Assembly: GCA_949282305.1 (NCBI GenBank)
Contig: CASDPB010000126.1
Span: 53,216-117,215, forward strand
DNA: 64,000 nt
From: an uncultured Lentisphaeria bacterium
Lineage (GTDB): Bacteria; Verrucomicrobiota; Lentisphaeria; Victivallales; UBA1829
Reading direction: 5' to 3'
Both the position numbers and the translations under genes were made by a program. Each line of letters starts with the position of its first letter. Within the stretch, counting starts at the first letter, position 1. Below the pieces are notes generated by a model. That model made no database searches, was not told where the DNA came from, and saw nothing but the letters and a program-made list of their open reading frames with translations. Shown here in pieces: positions 33,572 to 42,238 of this stretch.

Positions 33572-34765
33572 ATGAAAGATTCTGTATTGTTCCTCAAGAA
33601 AGGGCGGGAGAAGTCTCTGCTTCGCCGTCATCCGTGGATTTTTTCCGGTGCGGTCGATCGTGTTGAGGGACAGCCCCGGTGCGGCGAAACGATCCGGGTC
33701 AACAGCCATGACGGAAAATTCCTCGCTTACGGCGCTTACTCGCCGGATTCCCAGCTTCGGGCGCGGGTCTGGAGCTTTGAGCAGTCTGAAACGGTCGGCA
33801 GGGACTTTTTTCTGAACCGTATCCGTCGTGCTCTGAATTACCGCGAATTTCTCGGATACAATGCCGGGGACGGTGCCTGCCGTCTGCTCGCTGCGGAGGC
33901 GGACGGTATGCCGGGGGTGACTGCGGACCGTTACGGTGATTTCCTTGTCGTTCAGATTTCCAGCGCGGGAGCAGAGCTGTTCAAGAATGAGATTGCAGGG
34001 GCTCTGATGGAGGCGACTGGATGCAGAGGCGTTTATGAACGGTCTGATCTTTCCGCGCGCAAGAAGGAGGGGCTGGAGGAGACTGTCGGGCTGCTTGCCG
34101 GGGAGATGCCGCCGGAGTCGCTTTTCATCATCGAAAACGGACTCCGTTTCAAAGTCGATGTGTATCATGGGCACAAGACCGGCTTTTACCTTGACCAGAA
34201 GGAAAACCGCCGCGTGGTCCGTGAACTTTCCGCCGGACGGCGCGTGCTGAACTGTTTTTCCTATACCGGAACGTTCGGCGTCTGCGCCCTGAAAGGCGGA
34301 GCCGCCCATGTGACGAATGTGGATTCTTCACGTCCGGCGCTTGAAACCGCCGAGGAGAATTATAAATTGAACGGCTTGCCGGAATCCGCCTATGATAATA
34401 TTGAGGGGGACGTCTTTGAGTATCTGCGCCACTGCCGCGAATCCGGCGAGTTTTTCGACATGGTCATTCTGGACCCGCCGAAGTTCATCGACTCGAAAAA
34501 CGCCCTGATGCGGGGCTGTCGCGCTTACAAGGATATTGCCCTGCTTGCATTCCGACTTTTGAAATCCGGCGGGATTCTGGTGAATTTCTCCTGTTCCGGT
34601 TTGATGGAACGGGCTTTATTCCAGAAAATTACCGCCGATGCCGCGCTTGACGCCGGACGCGAGGCACTGATTGTCCGCGAACTGACACAGGCTCCCGATC
34701 ATCCGGTTCCGCTGTCTTTCCCGGAAGGACTTTACCTCAAAGGTTTTGTGAGCCGGGTTCTCTGA
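33572..34765 (+). CDS. Class I SAM-dependent rRNA methyltransferase (RlmI/YccW-like)
   Basis: A 397-aa protein. An N-terminal PUA-like RNA-binding domain (LLRRHPWIFSGAVDRVEG) is followed by a central domain and a Rossmann methyltransferase: NCFSYTGTFGVCALKGGA (SAM motif I), NVDSSRPALETAEENYKLN, and VILDPPKFIDSK (motif IV) with the later NFSCSGLM. The E. coli relative RlmI makes m5C in 23S rRNA; the exact target base here is not shown. Last gene of the rightward group. Confidence 0.9.
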   Translation: MKDSVLFLKKGREKSLLRRHPWIFSGAVDRVEGQPRCGETIRVNSHDGKFLAYGAYSPDSQLRARVWSFEQSETVGRDFFLNRIRRALNYREFLGYNAGDGACRLLAAEADGMPGVTADRYGDFLVVQISSAGAELFKNEIAGALMEATGCRGVYERSDLSARKKEGLEETVGLLAGEMPPESLFIIENGLRFKVDVYHGHKTGFYLDQKENRRVVRELSAGRRVLNCFSYTGTFGVCALKGGAAHVTNVDSSRPALETAEENYKLNGLPESAYDNIEGDVFEYLRHCRESGEFFDMVILDPPKFIDSKNALMRGCRAYKDIALLAFRLLKSGGILVNFSCSGLMERALFQKITADAALDAGREALIVRELTQAPDHPVPLSFPEGLYLKGFVSRVL

Positions 34766-34826
34766 TTGCCGCAATGATTTCCGTCCGCTTTGCCGGTTCC
34801 GGAAGTTTCATGCGGAAATCAGGCAA
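34766..34826. terminator. Hairpin region between convergent rlmI-like and U32 genes
   Basis: TGATTTCCG (34775-34783) pairs perfectly with CGGAAATCA (34813-34821), extended by TTGCC (34766-34770) and GGCAA (34822-34826) after a 4-nt bulge. It reaches into the stop of the U32 gene. No T-tract, so a bidirectional terminator is inferred. Confidence 0.4.
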
Positions 34827-37026
34827 GCGTGATGTCGAAATTGAAGTGCGCTGTATCCTGTTCATTTTCGGCGGCGGAACGCAGGTCGTAAAAGAACGTA
34901 TCCGCTTCTTCCAATCCGGGAAGGCTCAGAACCTTCTGCGGCAGAACCTGGGTCAGAATGCCGTGTTTTTCCACCAGGAATTCGTCTCCTTTGGAGTCCT
35001 GCATTCTGCCGTGGACGGGAAGCAGGGCGCGCGTGGAAAGCAGAACGGGACGCCCGTAACGGTAAAGTTCAAATGGCAGAACCGATTTTTTTGCCAGTGC
35101 CGCAAGTTCCGTTTTCCCCAGTTCAAGCGATCCCTGGACAAGAGCCGCGCCGCGCTGCGCCAGCTCTCTGACTGCCATTGAGTTGCAGACGGGAAGCGGC
35201 ATACAGGTCTTGATCATCAGCCCCGGATAATCTTTCAGCAGTTCAAAATGACTCAGAGAAGTAATCCGGACTGTTTTTCCTCCTTTTTTCACATACTGCG
35301 CGATTGCTTCGCGAACTGTTTTCAAGGAGGATTCATCGATGTAGAACGGCAGAAGAAGTTCTTCATTGGGCGCGGGAGTGTCGTCCATTTCACGGGCGAT
35401 GATGCAGCGGGATGCCAGTTTCGGATGCCTGCCGCGCGGTATCAGCGCTGTATCCTGCCATTTTTCTTTTGGGCGCTGATGCGCGAGCTCCGCATGATCT
35501 CTGCGGAAGTGTTCGAGTCCGGCTTCGGAATGTTCCGCCGGCTGATGCGGGTCGAGGCGCGGAAGAAGACTTTCACCGCACTCTTTGCGGAGCTGCCGGA
35601 GGACGCTGGAGGGAAGGAAAGGATTGCCGGAAATGGAGACATGCACGCTTCCTGTTTCAAAACGGCCGTCGCGCAATTTACTGAATTCTTCAATGACACG
35701 TTTCGGGTCGAGCGGCTGTTTTTCCGCTTCGGAGAGTTTAAGCGCCTGCTCGTAAATCTGTCCCTGAATCTCCACACGGCAGCATGTGCGCGACAGGGTT
35801 ACATTGATGTCCAGCAATGGCAGGCGGGCGGGGAGCGCCGCGATGCGCGCGGAATAATCTTCCGTGCGCTCCCCGATCTTGTAGACGAGCCCCCCGCGTG
35901 GAATTTCCTTGTCCGCATGGACGAAAACTTCTTCTCCTTTGCGTGCGCAGGAGATGTTTTTGCCGCGAAGCGTCATTTTTGTGATGCGGATCGCCGGTCC
36001 CTCGTCTCCGCTCGGAGGCTGAATCCGGATCATGTCTCCGGTGAAAACATTGCGCCCCATGCTCATTGTGAAACCGTTCCGCGATGTTGAGACCACTTTG
36101 GCGCAGAGAAGCCCCGACACTCCCATGGCATCGTGTTTGATGAGGGATGCGGCGGACTCTTTCGTATAATAGCCGGACGACCATTTCCGCCCGTAGGTGC
36201 GGGCAAGGCAGTTTTTCGCTTCGGGCAGTTTCATGCGGAACTCCTCATCGGACTTCGAGGCGGCGTCCATCAGCATACGGTAGGCGGTGACGACATTTGT
36301 GACGTAGTTCGCGCGGCGCAGGCGCCCTTCGATCTTGAATGAGGCGGCACCGGATTTCATCAGGCGCGGAATCAGTTCCGGCGTTCCGAGATCCTGTGCG
36401 GAAAGGAAGAATCCGTTTCCGTCTGCTGAACGGTGCCGTCTGCGACAGGGCTGTTTGCATTTTCCGCGGTTTCCGCTCCAGCCGCCGAGCCAGGAGGAGA
36501 GCAGGCAGGTTCCCGAAATACAGCAGCAGAGTGCGCCGTGAATGAAGATTTCCACCTCGACCGGCGGTTTTGAACGCATGATCTGTTCCAGCTCCGCAAG
36601 TGTCGTCTGACGCTCGAGAATTACGCGGGAGAGTCCCAGTGTTTTTGCATAAGCGAGTCCGGCGGAGTTGTGCAGTCCCATTTGAGTCGAGCCGTGAAGA
36701 ACAAGTTTCGGGAAATATTCCCGTGCGATCCGGACAGCTCCGAGATCCTGAAGGATGACTGCATCCGGGCGGAGCTGCTCAAGCCGTGCCAGTTCCTGTG
36801 CGGCTTCATCCAGTTCGTCCTCTTTGATCAGAGTATTGAATGTGACATAGACATGACGGTTCAGTTTATGCGCATATGCCAGAAGCCTGGACATCTCTTC
36901 AAATGTGAAATTTTCCGTTCGTTCGCGCGCATTGAAGCGTTTCAATCCGCAGTACACGGCATCGGCTCCGGCGTCGAACGCCGCAAGAGCGCATTCCAGA
37001 TTTCCCGCAGGTGCCAGCAGTTCCAT
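34819..37026 (-). CDS. U32 family peptidase (collagenase-like; RlhA/TrhP family)
   Basis: A 735-aa protein of the U32 family, several members of which act in tRNA/rRNA hydroxylation rather than proteolysis. It starts ELLAPAGNLECALAAFDAGA with DAVYCGLKRFNAR, and shows the diagnostic EIFIHGALCCCISGTCLLSS followed by GNRGKCKQPCRR, whose cysteines probably bind an iron-sulfur cluster. Next comes FKIEGRLRRANYVTNVVTAY. The C-terminal half is the longer type (DUF3656-like). No signal peptide. Preceded by its own promoter and AAGGAAAGG. Confidence 0.9.
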   Translation of the reverse strand: MELLAPAGNLECALAAFDAGADAVYCGLKRFNARERTENFTFEEMSRLLAYAHKLNRHVYVTFNTLIKEDELDEAAQELARLEQLRPDAVILQDLGAVRIAREYFPKLVLHGSTQMGLHNSAGLAYAKTLGLSRVILERQTTLAELEQIMRSKPPVEVEIFIHGALCCCISGTCLLSSWLGGWSGNRGKCKQPCRRRHRSADGNGFFLSAQDLGTPELIPRLMKSGAASFKIEGRLRRANYVTNVVTAYRMLMDAASKSDEEFRMKLPEAKNCLARTYGRKWSSGYYTKESAASLIKHDAMGVSGLLCAKVVSTSRNGFTMSMGRNVFTGDMIRIQPPSGDEGPAIRITKMTLRGKNISCARKGEEVFVHADKEIPRGGLVYKIGERTEDYSARIAALPARLPLLDINVTLSRTCCRVEIQGQIYEQALKLSEAEKQPLDPKRVIEEFSKLRDGRFETGSVHVSISGNPFLPSSVLRQLRKECGESLLPRLDPHQPAEHSEAGLEHFRRDHAELAHQRPKEKWQDTALIPRGRHPKLASRCIIAREMDDTPAPNEELLLPFYIDESSLKTVREAIAQYVKKGGKTVRITSLSHFELLKDYPGLMIKTCMPLPVCNSMAVRELAQRGAALVQGSLELGKTELAALAKKSVLPFELYRYGRPVLLSTRALLPVHGRMQDSKGDEFLVEKHGILTQVLPQKVLSLPGLEEADTFFYDLRSAAENEQDTAHFNFDITLA

Positions 37027-37055
37027 TGCAGCCTTTCCTTTTTCATTGACCGGAT

Positions 37056-37084
37056 AATATACCGTGCAAATGCTCCGCTTTCAA
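37056..37084 (-). promoter_or_regulatory. Sigma70-like promoter of the U32 peptidase gene
   Basis: On the minus strand TTGAAA (37084-37079), 17-nt spacer, TATATT (37061-37056). Confidence 0.6.
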
Positions 37085-37409
37085 TTTGAAACGGAAAGAG
37101 AGCGGCGATTTTGGAGAAACACGGAGCTGGATTCCGGTATTTTTCCATGATAAATTGAAAACGGTTCCCCGGTTTATAAGATAAAACGGAAAGAGCAGGG
37201 GGAGGCTTTGCCGCAGTGACGTCCGAAACGACTGCAGAAGACTTTGAGTCGGCGCTGAACGGAAATGGTTTCGCATACGGAGTTTCGTGCGGCGCTGGCT
37301 GCGTTTGCAATTTTTTTTGTAAAAAAACAGTTTTTGATTGAACTTTCCCGAATCCGTCATGTCAAATAATTGTCGCATATCCGAAAAATCAATTTGAGAA
37401 GGGGGAAGC
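37085..37409. other. Intergenic stretch without recognised gene
   Basis: About 325 nt between the U32 promoter and the thioredoxin-like gene. I see homopolymeric T and A runs around 37310-37330 and a GCAG/CTGC stem near 37210-37240 but no convincing ORF, tRNA or consensus promoter. GGGGGAAGC precedes the ATG at 37410. Confidence 0.3.
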
Positions 37410-37892
37410 ATGAAGAAAAAAGTGTTATGGGCAGGTATTCTTGCCGTGGGCTTTTCCGCATTTCTGGCAGTTCCGGAGCTTGGAGCTCAGACTCCGGCAA
37501 AAGCCGTTGAGAAAGCTGAAAAAGGCTGGATGACCGATTTTTCCGCCGCGCAGAAACTGGCGGAAAAGACAAAGAAACCGATGCTGGTTGATTTTACCGG
37601 TTCGGACTGGTGTCCGTGGTGCATCCGTCTTGACAAGGAGGTTTTTGCTCAAAAGGCGTTTCAGGAATATGCCGCTGCGAATCTCATTCTGGTGAAGATT
37701 GATTTTCCGCGAGGCATCCGGCAGAGTGACGCGGTAAAGAAACAGAATCAGAAACTGGCTGAAAAATACGGTATCCGCGGATTTCCGACGGTGCTTTTGA
37801 TCAATGGCGACGGCAAAGTCATCGGCTCGACGGGCTACAAACCGGGCGGCGCTGAAAAATATGTCGCCCATCTGAAGAGTCTTCTGAAATAA
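37410..37892 (+). CDS. Exported thioredoxin-fold protein with CPWC active site
   Basis: A 160-aa protein. A signal peptide spans residues 1-26 (cleavage likely after LGAQ). One thioredoxin domain follows (Thioredoxin_7/DsbD-gamma type): KKPMLVDFTGSDWCPWCIRL with Cys68-Pro-Trp-Cys71, and GIRGFPTVLLINGDGK with the cis-proline. Probably a periplasmic thiol-disulfide reductase or isomerase. Appears monocistronic. Confidence 0.9.
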   Translation: MKKKVLWAGILAVGFSAFLAVPELGAQTPAKAVEKAEKGWMTDFSAAQKLAEKTKKPMLVDFTGSDWCPWCIRLDKEVFAQKAFQEYAAANLILVKIDFPRGIRQSDAVKKQNQKLAEKYGIRGFPTVLLINGDGKVIGSTGYKPGGAEKYVAHLKSLLK

Positions 37893-38119
37893 CGAATTTT
37901 CAGAGATACAACGCAAGGCGCACTGTACTGGTATTGCAGATGCGCCTTTTTCATATTGAACATCACACCTGTCTGACAAATATAAGTCTGTATCGTCAAC
38001 TGCCGGATTTGCTTCCGAATATCCATCCGGTTCCGCTGCCCTGAAGAGGAAGACACATTCAGATAAAAGCGATGGGGAACATACATAATTATCCATTCTC
38101 CTGGCGCAGAGTATTTTTT

Positions 38120-40321
38120 CTATGGAACATGAATGCTGGATTGCGACAAACATCCCAGCTGTTTTTTCAGTCTGACCAACGCTTCTCCAGCTTCAACATG
38201 ATCCTGTTTAGCGGCTTTGCGATACCATTTTACGGCTTCCTTCAAGTCTTTAACTACACCATTTCCATTCTCATACGACCTTCCCAGATTAAATTGCGCA
38301 TACGCATCTTCCTGTTCCGCGGCTTTGCGATACCATTTGATAGCTTCACTCAGGTCTTTGGCAACACCATCTCCATTTGCATAACACCAGCCAAGATTAA
38401 ATTGTGCATGCGAATCTCCCTGTTCCGCGGCTTCGCGATACCACTTTACAGCTTCACATAAGTTCTGTGAGACACCATGCCCGTTTGCATAGCACCAGGC
38501 CAGATTAAATTGCGCACGCGGAACTCCCTGTTCCGCAGCTTTGCGATACCATTTGACAGCTTCACACAAGTTCTGAGAGACACCATGCCCGCAATGATAA
38601 CAGATTCCCAGATTAAATTGCGCGTGTGCGTCTTCCTGTTCCGCGGCTTTGAGATACCATTTCACGGCTTCATTCCAGTCTTTGGCAACACCATCTCCGT
38701 CCTCATAAGACTTTCCCAGATTAAATTGCGCGTGTGCGTCTTCCTGTTCCGCGGCTTTACGATACCACTCTACAGCTTCACTCAAGTTTTTGACCACACC
38801 ATTTCCATTTGCATGGCACCAGCCAAGATGAAATTGTGCAGTTGGATTTCCCCCTTCTGCAGCTTTGCAATATAACTTAATGGCTTCCTCCAGGTTTTTG
38901 CCTACACCCTCTCCATTTTCATAGCACCAGCCAAGATGAAACTGTGCGTCAGAATTTCCCTGTTCCGCGGCTTTGCGATACCATTTTACGGCTTCTTTCA
39001 AGTCTTTGCCTACACCATTTCCATTCTCATAACACCAGCCAAGACGAAATTGCGCAACTGCATCTCCCCCGTCCGCAGCTTTGCAATACCATTTGATGGC
39101 TTCCTCCAGGTTTTTGCCTACACCATTTCCATTCTCATAACAGATTCCCAGATTAAATTGCGCGTATGCATCCCCCTGTTCCGCGGCTTTACGATACCAC
39201 TCTACAGCTTCACTCAAGTTTTTGACCACACCATTTCCATTTTCATAACAGATTCCCAGATTAAATTGTGCAGTTGGTTTTCCCTGTTCTGCAGCTTTGC
39301 GGTACCATTTCACGGCTTCTTTCAAGTCTTTTGTGACTCCATCTCCATTTTCATAGCACAATCCAAGAAAAACCTGTGCGTCTGGATTTCCCCCTTCTGC
39401 GGCTTTACGATACCATTTTACAGCTTCACCCAAGTCTTTGTTTACACCATTCCCGCGATAATAGTGTCCCCCCAGATTATATTGTGCAATTACATCTCCC
39501 CCTTCAGCGGCTTTACGATACCATTTTACAGCCTCCTCCAAATCTTTTGCGACCCCACCTCCATTTTCATAACATGTTCCGAGATTATATTGTGCAATTG
39601 GCGCGCCTTGATCTGCAGCTTTTCGGTACCATTTTACAGCTTCCTTCAAGTCTTTAACTACACCATTTCCATTCTCATAACACCAGCCAAGATTAAATTG
39701 TGCTGCAGGATTTCCCTGTTCCGCGGCTTTGTGATACCATTTCACGGTTTCTTTCAAATCTTTGGCAACCCCCTCACCATTCGCATAACACCATCCGAGA
39801 TAAACCTGCGCGTATGCATCTCCTTCTTCCGCCGCTTTGTGAAAACATCTTGCAGCTTTGCTCAAATCTTTGGCAACCCCATTCCCATTATAATAACATT
39901 TGCCGAGATAAAATTGCGCTGCAGGATTTCCCTGTTCCGCGGCTTTACGATACCATTTTACAGCCTCCTCCAAATCTTTTGCGACCCCCTCACCATTCGC
40001 ATAGCACCATCCAAGATAAACCTGCGCGTATACATCTCCTCTTTCCGCAGCATTGCAAAAACACTTTACAGCTTCACTTAAATCTTGAGTTACACCATTT
40101 CCTTTATAATAACGTTTTCCCAGATTAAATTGCGCATGCGAATCTCCCTGTTCCGCAGCTTGACGCAAGTTACGGATGGAAAAATAACGAAATATACTCG
40201 GAACAATTGCTGACAGCAGATAATATAGCAACATCACACAAACAGCAAGCAGCAGAAACAGAGTCCCCAAATAATATTCCTGCCTGATGGGAACAAAATC
40301 AACCATAAAAAGGAATACCAA
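38120..40321 (-). CDS. Membrane-anchored protein with 18 tandem Sel1 repeats
   Basis: A 733-aa protein. Residues ~18-42 form one transmembrane segment (LGTLFLLLAVCVMLLYYLLS). From residue 55 to 702 there are exactly 18 Sel1-like repeats of 36 residues, consensus AAEQGDAXAQFNLGXCYENG with GVXKDLXEAVKWYRK, then a partial 19th. Sel1 repeats form alpha-helical solenoids for protein-protein contacts. The start is either TTG 40321, eight nt after GGAG, or ATG 40306 without a good site. It is preceded by the same promoter/leader found at two places in the 60-64 kb locus. Partner unknown. Confidence 0.88.
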   Translation of the reverse strand: MVFLFMVDFVPIRQEYYLGTLFLLLAVCVMLLYYLLSAIVPSIFRYFSIRNLRQAAEQGDSHAQFNLGKRYYKGNGVTQDLSEAVKCFCNAAERGDVYAQVYLGWCYANGEGVAKDLEEAVKWYRKAAEQGNPAAQFYLGKCYYNGNGVAKDLSKAARCFHKAAEEGDAYAQVYLGWCYANGEGVAKDLKETVKWYHKAAEQGNPAAQFNLGWCYENGNGVVKDLKEAVKWYRKAADQGAPIAQYNLGTCYENGGGVAKDLEEAVKWYRKAAEGGDVIAQYNLGGHYYRGNGVNKDLGEAVKWYRKAAEGGNPDAQVFLGLCYENGDGVTKDLKEAVKWYRKAAEQGKPTAQFNLGICYENGNGVVKNLSEAVEWYRKAAEQGDAYAQFNLGICYENGNGVGKNLEEAIKWYCKAADGGDAVAQFRLGWCYENGNGVGKDLKEAVKWYRKAAEQGNSDAQFHLGWCYENGEGVGKNLEEAIKLYCKAAEGGNPTAQFHLGWCHANGNGVVKNLSEAVEWYRKAAEQEDAHAQFNLGKSYEDGDGVAKDWNEAVKWYLKAAEQEDAHAQFNLGICYHCGHGVSQNLCEAVKWYRKAAEQGVPRAQFNLAWCYANGHGVSQNLCEAVKWYREAAEQGDSHAQFNLGWCYANGDGVAKDLSEAIKWYRKAAEQEDAYAQFNLGRSYENGNGVVKDLKEAVKWYRKAAKQDHVEAGEALVRLKKQLGCLSQSSIHVP
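38216..40159 (-). repeat. Eighteen 108-bp tandem coding repeats
   Basis: Each unit encodes one 36-residue Sel1 repeat. Units are of identical length throughout with no insertions, while sequence differs at scattered positions, so copy number could change by recombination in frame. Confidence 0.9.
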
Positions 40322-40341
40322 AATATCTTCTCCTCTGAATA

Positions 40342-40413
40342 GGACAACTTATGATTAAAATATGGGTCGTAAAAGCCTTTGAACTACTATAGTCCATTAC
40401 TTACTGATTACAA
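40342..40413 (-). promoter_or_regulatory. Shared Sel1-locus promoter and leader, copy C
   Basis: On the minus strand ACTTGTAATC contains TTGTAA (40413-40408), then a 16-nt spacer and TATAGT (40391-40386). A leader with TTCAAAGGCTTTTAC follows, ending in AAGTTGTCC (40350-40342). Copies A (59886) and B (63559) have the same boxes, same spacing and a related leader. Confidence 0.7.
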
Positions 40414-40841
40414 GTCTCAACATACATGTCCTGCTGGATCGTGTTTGATGTATTTTCCCATCACTCCTGCGGAAAATACCCCGTGTGATTGAGAAAGGTG
40501 GTCGTTTGTGATGTCGTGAATCATAAGATGCCTGTTCTGCAGGCGAATAACTTTGATTTTGATGCCCGGACTATTGGCGACATCTGCAAATGACGCTATC
40601 CGGGACGGGCGGCGCTCATTGCCATAGGGTCTTCAACCGGAACTCTCATTTTGGGACAGCATGTTTCAGAAACGGGGGCTTTTGAAGAAATGCGTAAACA
40701 GGCACCAGGGAACACGAACAACCGTCAGACTGCATTGTTCTGAAAGTTGTCTGGACAGATGCGATTCACGCGGTTGAATACTTCGGATAACCGGTTGCTG
40801 AACATGCAAAGTTTTGCAAGCAGGTATCCCGGGTGTCGAAA
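40414..40841. other. Intergenic region with a possible decayed gene on the minus strand
   Basis: Roughly 430 nt between the large sel1 gene and the DUF177 gene. On the minus strand the frame from 40632 to 40417 is open for 72 codons and reads protein-like (VANSPGIKIKVIRLQNRHLM, HDITNDHLSQSHGVF) but has no start, no ribosome-binding site and no family I recognise. It may be the C-terminal remnant of a lost gene. Nothing else seen. Confidence 0.25.
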
Positions 40842-41330
40842 CTACAGCTTCAAGTCATCCAGGGCGCTCCATGTATTGTCGGCGGGAGGCTGTTTCTGCT
40901 TTTTTCTTTTTGAGGAACAGCGGCATTTCTCCTTGTTGAGATTGGCACCGCATCCGGGACAAAGTCCCCGGCATTTGTCCGAACATTTGAATCTGGAAGG
41001 CATGGCAAGCAGAATATCTTCGCGGATTTCAGGAGTCATATCGACCTCTTCCTCCGGCACTTTCTCAACATGCACACAGATTTTCGGATCACCGACTCTG
41101 ACCTTGATTCTGTCCAGACAGGTGACGCATTCTGTTTCCAGTTCGATAAACGCCGTTCCGGTCACGAGCAGATCCTGTCCGACCATGACTGCATTCAAGT
41201 CGTAATGAATCGGGCTGCATTGGAATACCGGAATTCCCTGCATTGATTCCAGCTCCAGAATTGCGGAATCCTCCTCCCCTTTGACATGCAGTCCTTCGGG
41301 GGCGATCCGGGCGGTGTTGATTTTAATCAT
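40842..41330 (-). CDS. DUF177 (YceD-like) protein
   Basis: A 162-aa protein of the DUF177 family, linked in other bacteria to 23S rRNA/ribosome biogenesis. Features: VTCLDRIKVRV in the middle (conserved Cys), and a C-terminal zinc-knuckle-like GLCPGCGANLNKEKCRC. Normally rpmF (ribosomal protein L32) follows; here no such gene is found downstream, and the region instead leads into the sel1 locus. It starts 1 nt after the coaD stop, with AGGAGCC upstream. Confidence 0.88.
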   Translation of the reverse strand: MIKINTARIAPEGLHVKGEEDSAILELESMQGIPVFQCSPIHYDLNAVMVGQDLLVTGTAFIELETECVTCLDRIKVRVGDPKICVHVEKVPEEEVDMTPEIREDILLAMPSRFKCSDKCRGLCPGCGANLNKEKCRCSSKRKKQKQPPADNTWSALDDLKL

Positions 41331-41331
41331 G

Positions 41332-41823
41332 TCAGGCTCCTTTCCTGGAAGGGAACTTTTCCCGGATTGCCTGTCTTACAATTTCCGGGACGAACGGTGA
41401 AATATCTCCGCCGCATTTGGCGATTTCCTTGATCAGGCGTGAACTTACATAGGAATATTCCGGGCTCGGCATCATGAACAATGTCTCGCACAAGTCATTC
41501 AGTTCCCGGTTCATCAACGCCATCTGGAACTCATATTCAAAGTCGGAGACGGCGCGGATGCCGCGCAGAACGGCACATGCCTTGAACGCCGGGACTGCAT
41601 CGACAAGCAGTCCGCGGAAGGTCACGATCTCAATATTGTCGATGCCTTTGCAGGCAAGCTCCAACAAGTGCATACGCTCCTCAAATGTGAAGAGAGGATT
41701 CTTTTCCGCGTTTTCCGCAACGGCGATCAGAACCTTGTCGAATATGCGGCTTGCTCTGCGGGCGACGTCAAGATGCCCGTTCGTTACCGGATCGAAACTT
41801 CCGGGATAAAGTACTGTTCTCAT
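41332..41823 (-). CDS. coaD: Phosphopantetheine adenylyltransferase
   Basis: A 163-aa enzyme transferring AMP to 4'-phosphopantetheine in CoA synthesis. TVLYPGSFDPVTNGHLDVA carries the T/HXGH-type nucleotidyltransferase motif; AVLRGIRAVSDFEYEFQMAL and PEYSYVSSRLIKEIAKCGGD are diagnostic. Typical length. Middle gene of a three-gene leftward operon. Confidence 0.96.
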   Translation of the reverse strand: MRTVLYPGSFDPVTNGHLDVARRASRIFDKVLIAVAENAEKNPLFTFEERMHLLELACKGIDNIEIVTFRGLLVDAVPAFKACAVLRGIRAVSDFEYEFQMALMNRELNDLCETLFMMPSPEYSYVSSRLIKEIAKCGGDISPFVPEIVRQAIREKFPSRKGA

Positions 41824-41848
41824 TGCTGACGCTCTCTGTCTCCGGATG

Positions 41849-42157
41849 TCACGCGGGCTCGACGATATTCAATGTCGTTCCCTTGACAAGCTCCTTGACG
41901 TCTTCCTGATATTTGAGCATATGAGGAGATGCGAGGTGCTTCTTGAGGCACTCAATGCACGCCCAGCCTTCGATGATCATCACGACATTGCCTGGGATGT
42001 GTTTCTGCGCATCCATTCCGGAGTCGAAATCGACGGTCGGCTGATACATGATGCAGCCGCTTTCCGCCTTGACCGCGGGGACGTTTGCCTTGAATATTTT
42101 AAGAAATTCTTCCCTTGCCCCTTCTTTGACCTCAATGGAAGCGATTACATAAATCAT
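41849..42157 (-). CDS. Antibiotic biosynthesis monooxygenase (ABM)-like protein
   Basis: A 102-aa ferredoxin-like alpha/beta protein of the ABM/YgiN group: YVIASIEVKEGAREEFLKIF at the start, AESGCIMYQPTVDFDSG mid-protein, and a helix with HLASPHMLKYQEDVKELV containing the conserved His. Such proteins oxidise quinols or act as small dimeric sensors; the substrate is unknown. AAAGGATC precedes the ATG. First gene of the ABM-coaD-DUF177 operon. Confidence 0.8.
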   Translation of the reverse strand: MIYVIASIEVKEGAREEFLKIFKANVPAVKAESGCIMYQPTVDFDSGMDAQKHIPGNVVMIIEGWACIECLKKHLASPHMLKYQEDVKELVKGTTLNIVEPA

Positions 42158-42238
42158 AACAGATCCTTTCTCTTTGATTGTTGCAATAATTATAGCTTAT
42201 CATTCCAAGTTGTTTTTTCAATGGCGGTTTCTGCGGAT

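Noticed and set aside
38936..40081. Long open frame on the plus strand (381 codons) with a repeating pattern, plus similar ones at 38477-38875 and 39700-40128
   Set aside because: Antisense to the Sel1 repeats; the periodic pattern (IPFYGF, ISILIT) is just the 108-bp repeat read backwards. No start signal or known domain.
38216..40159. Regular DNA repeats considered as a CRISPR-like array
   Set aside because: The repeats are contiguous coding units of 108 bp with no spacers, and encode Sel1 repeats.
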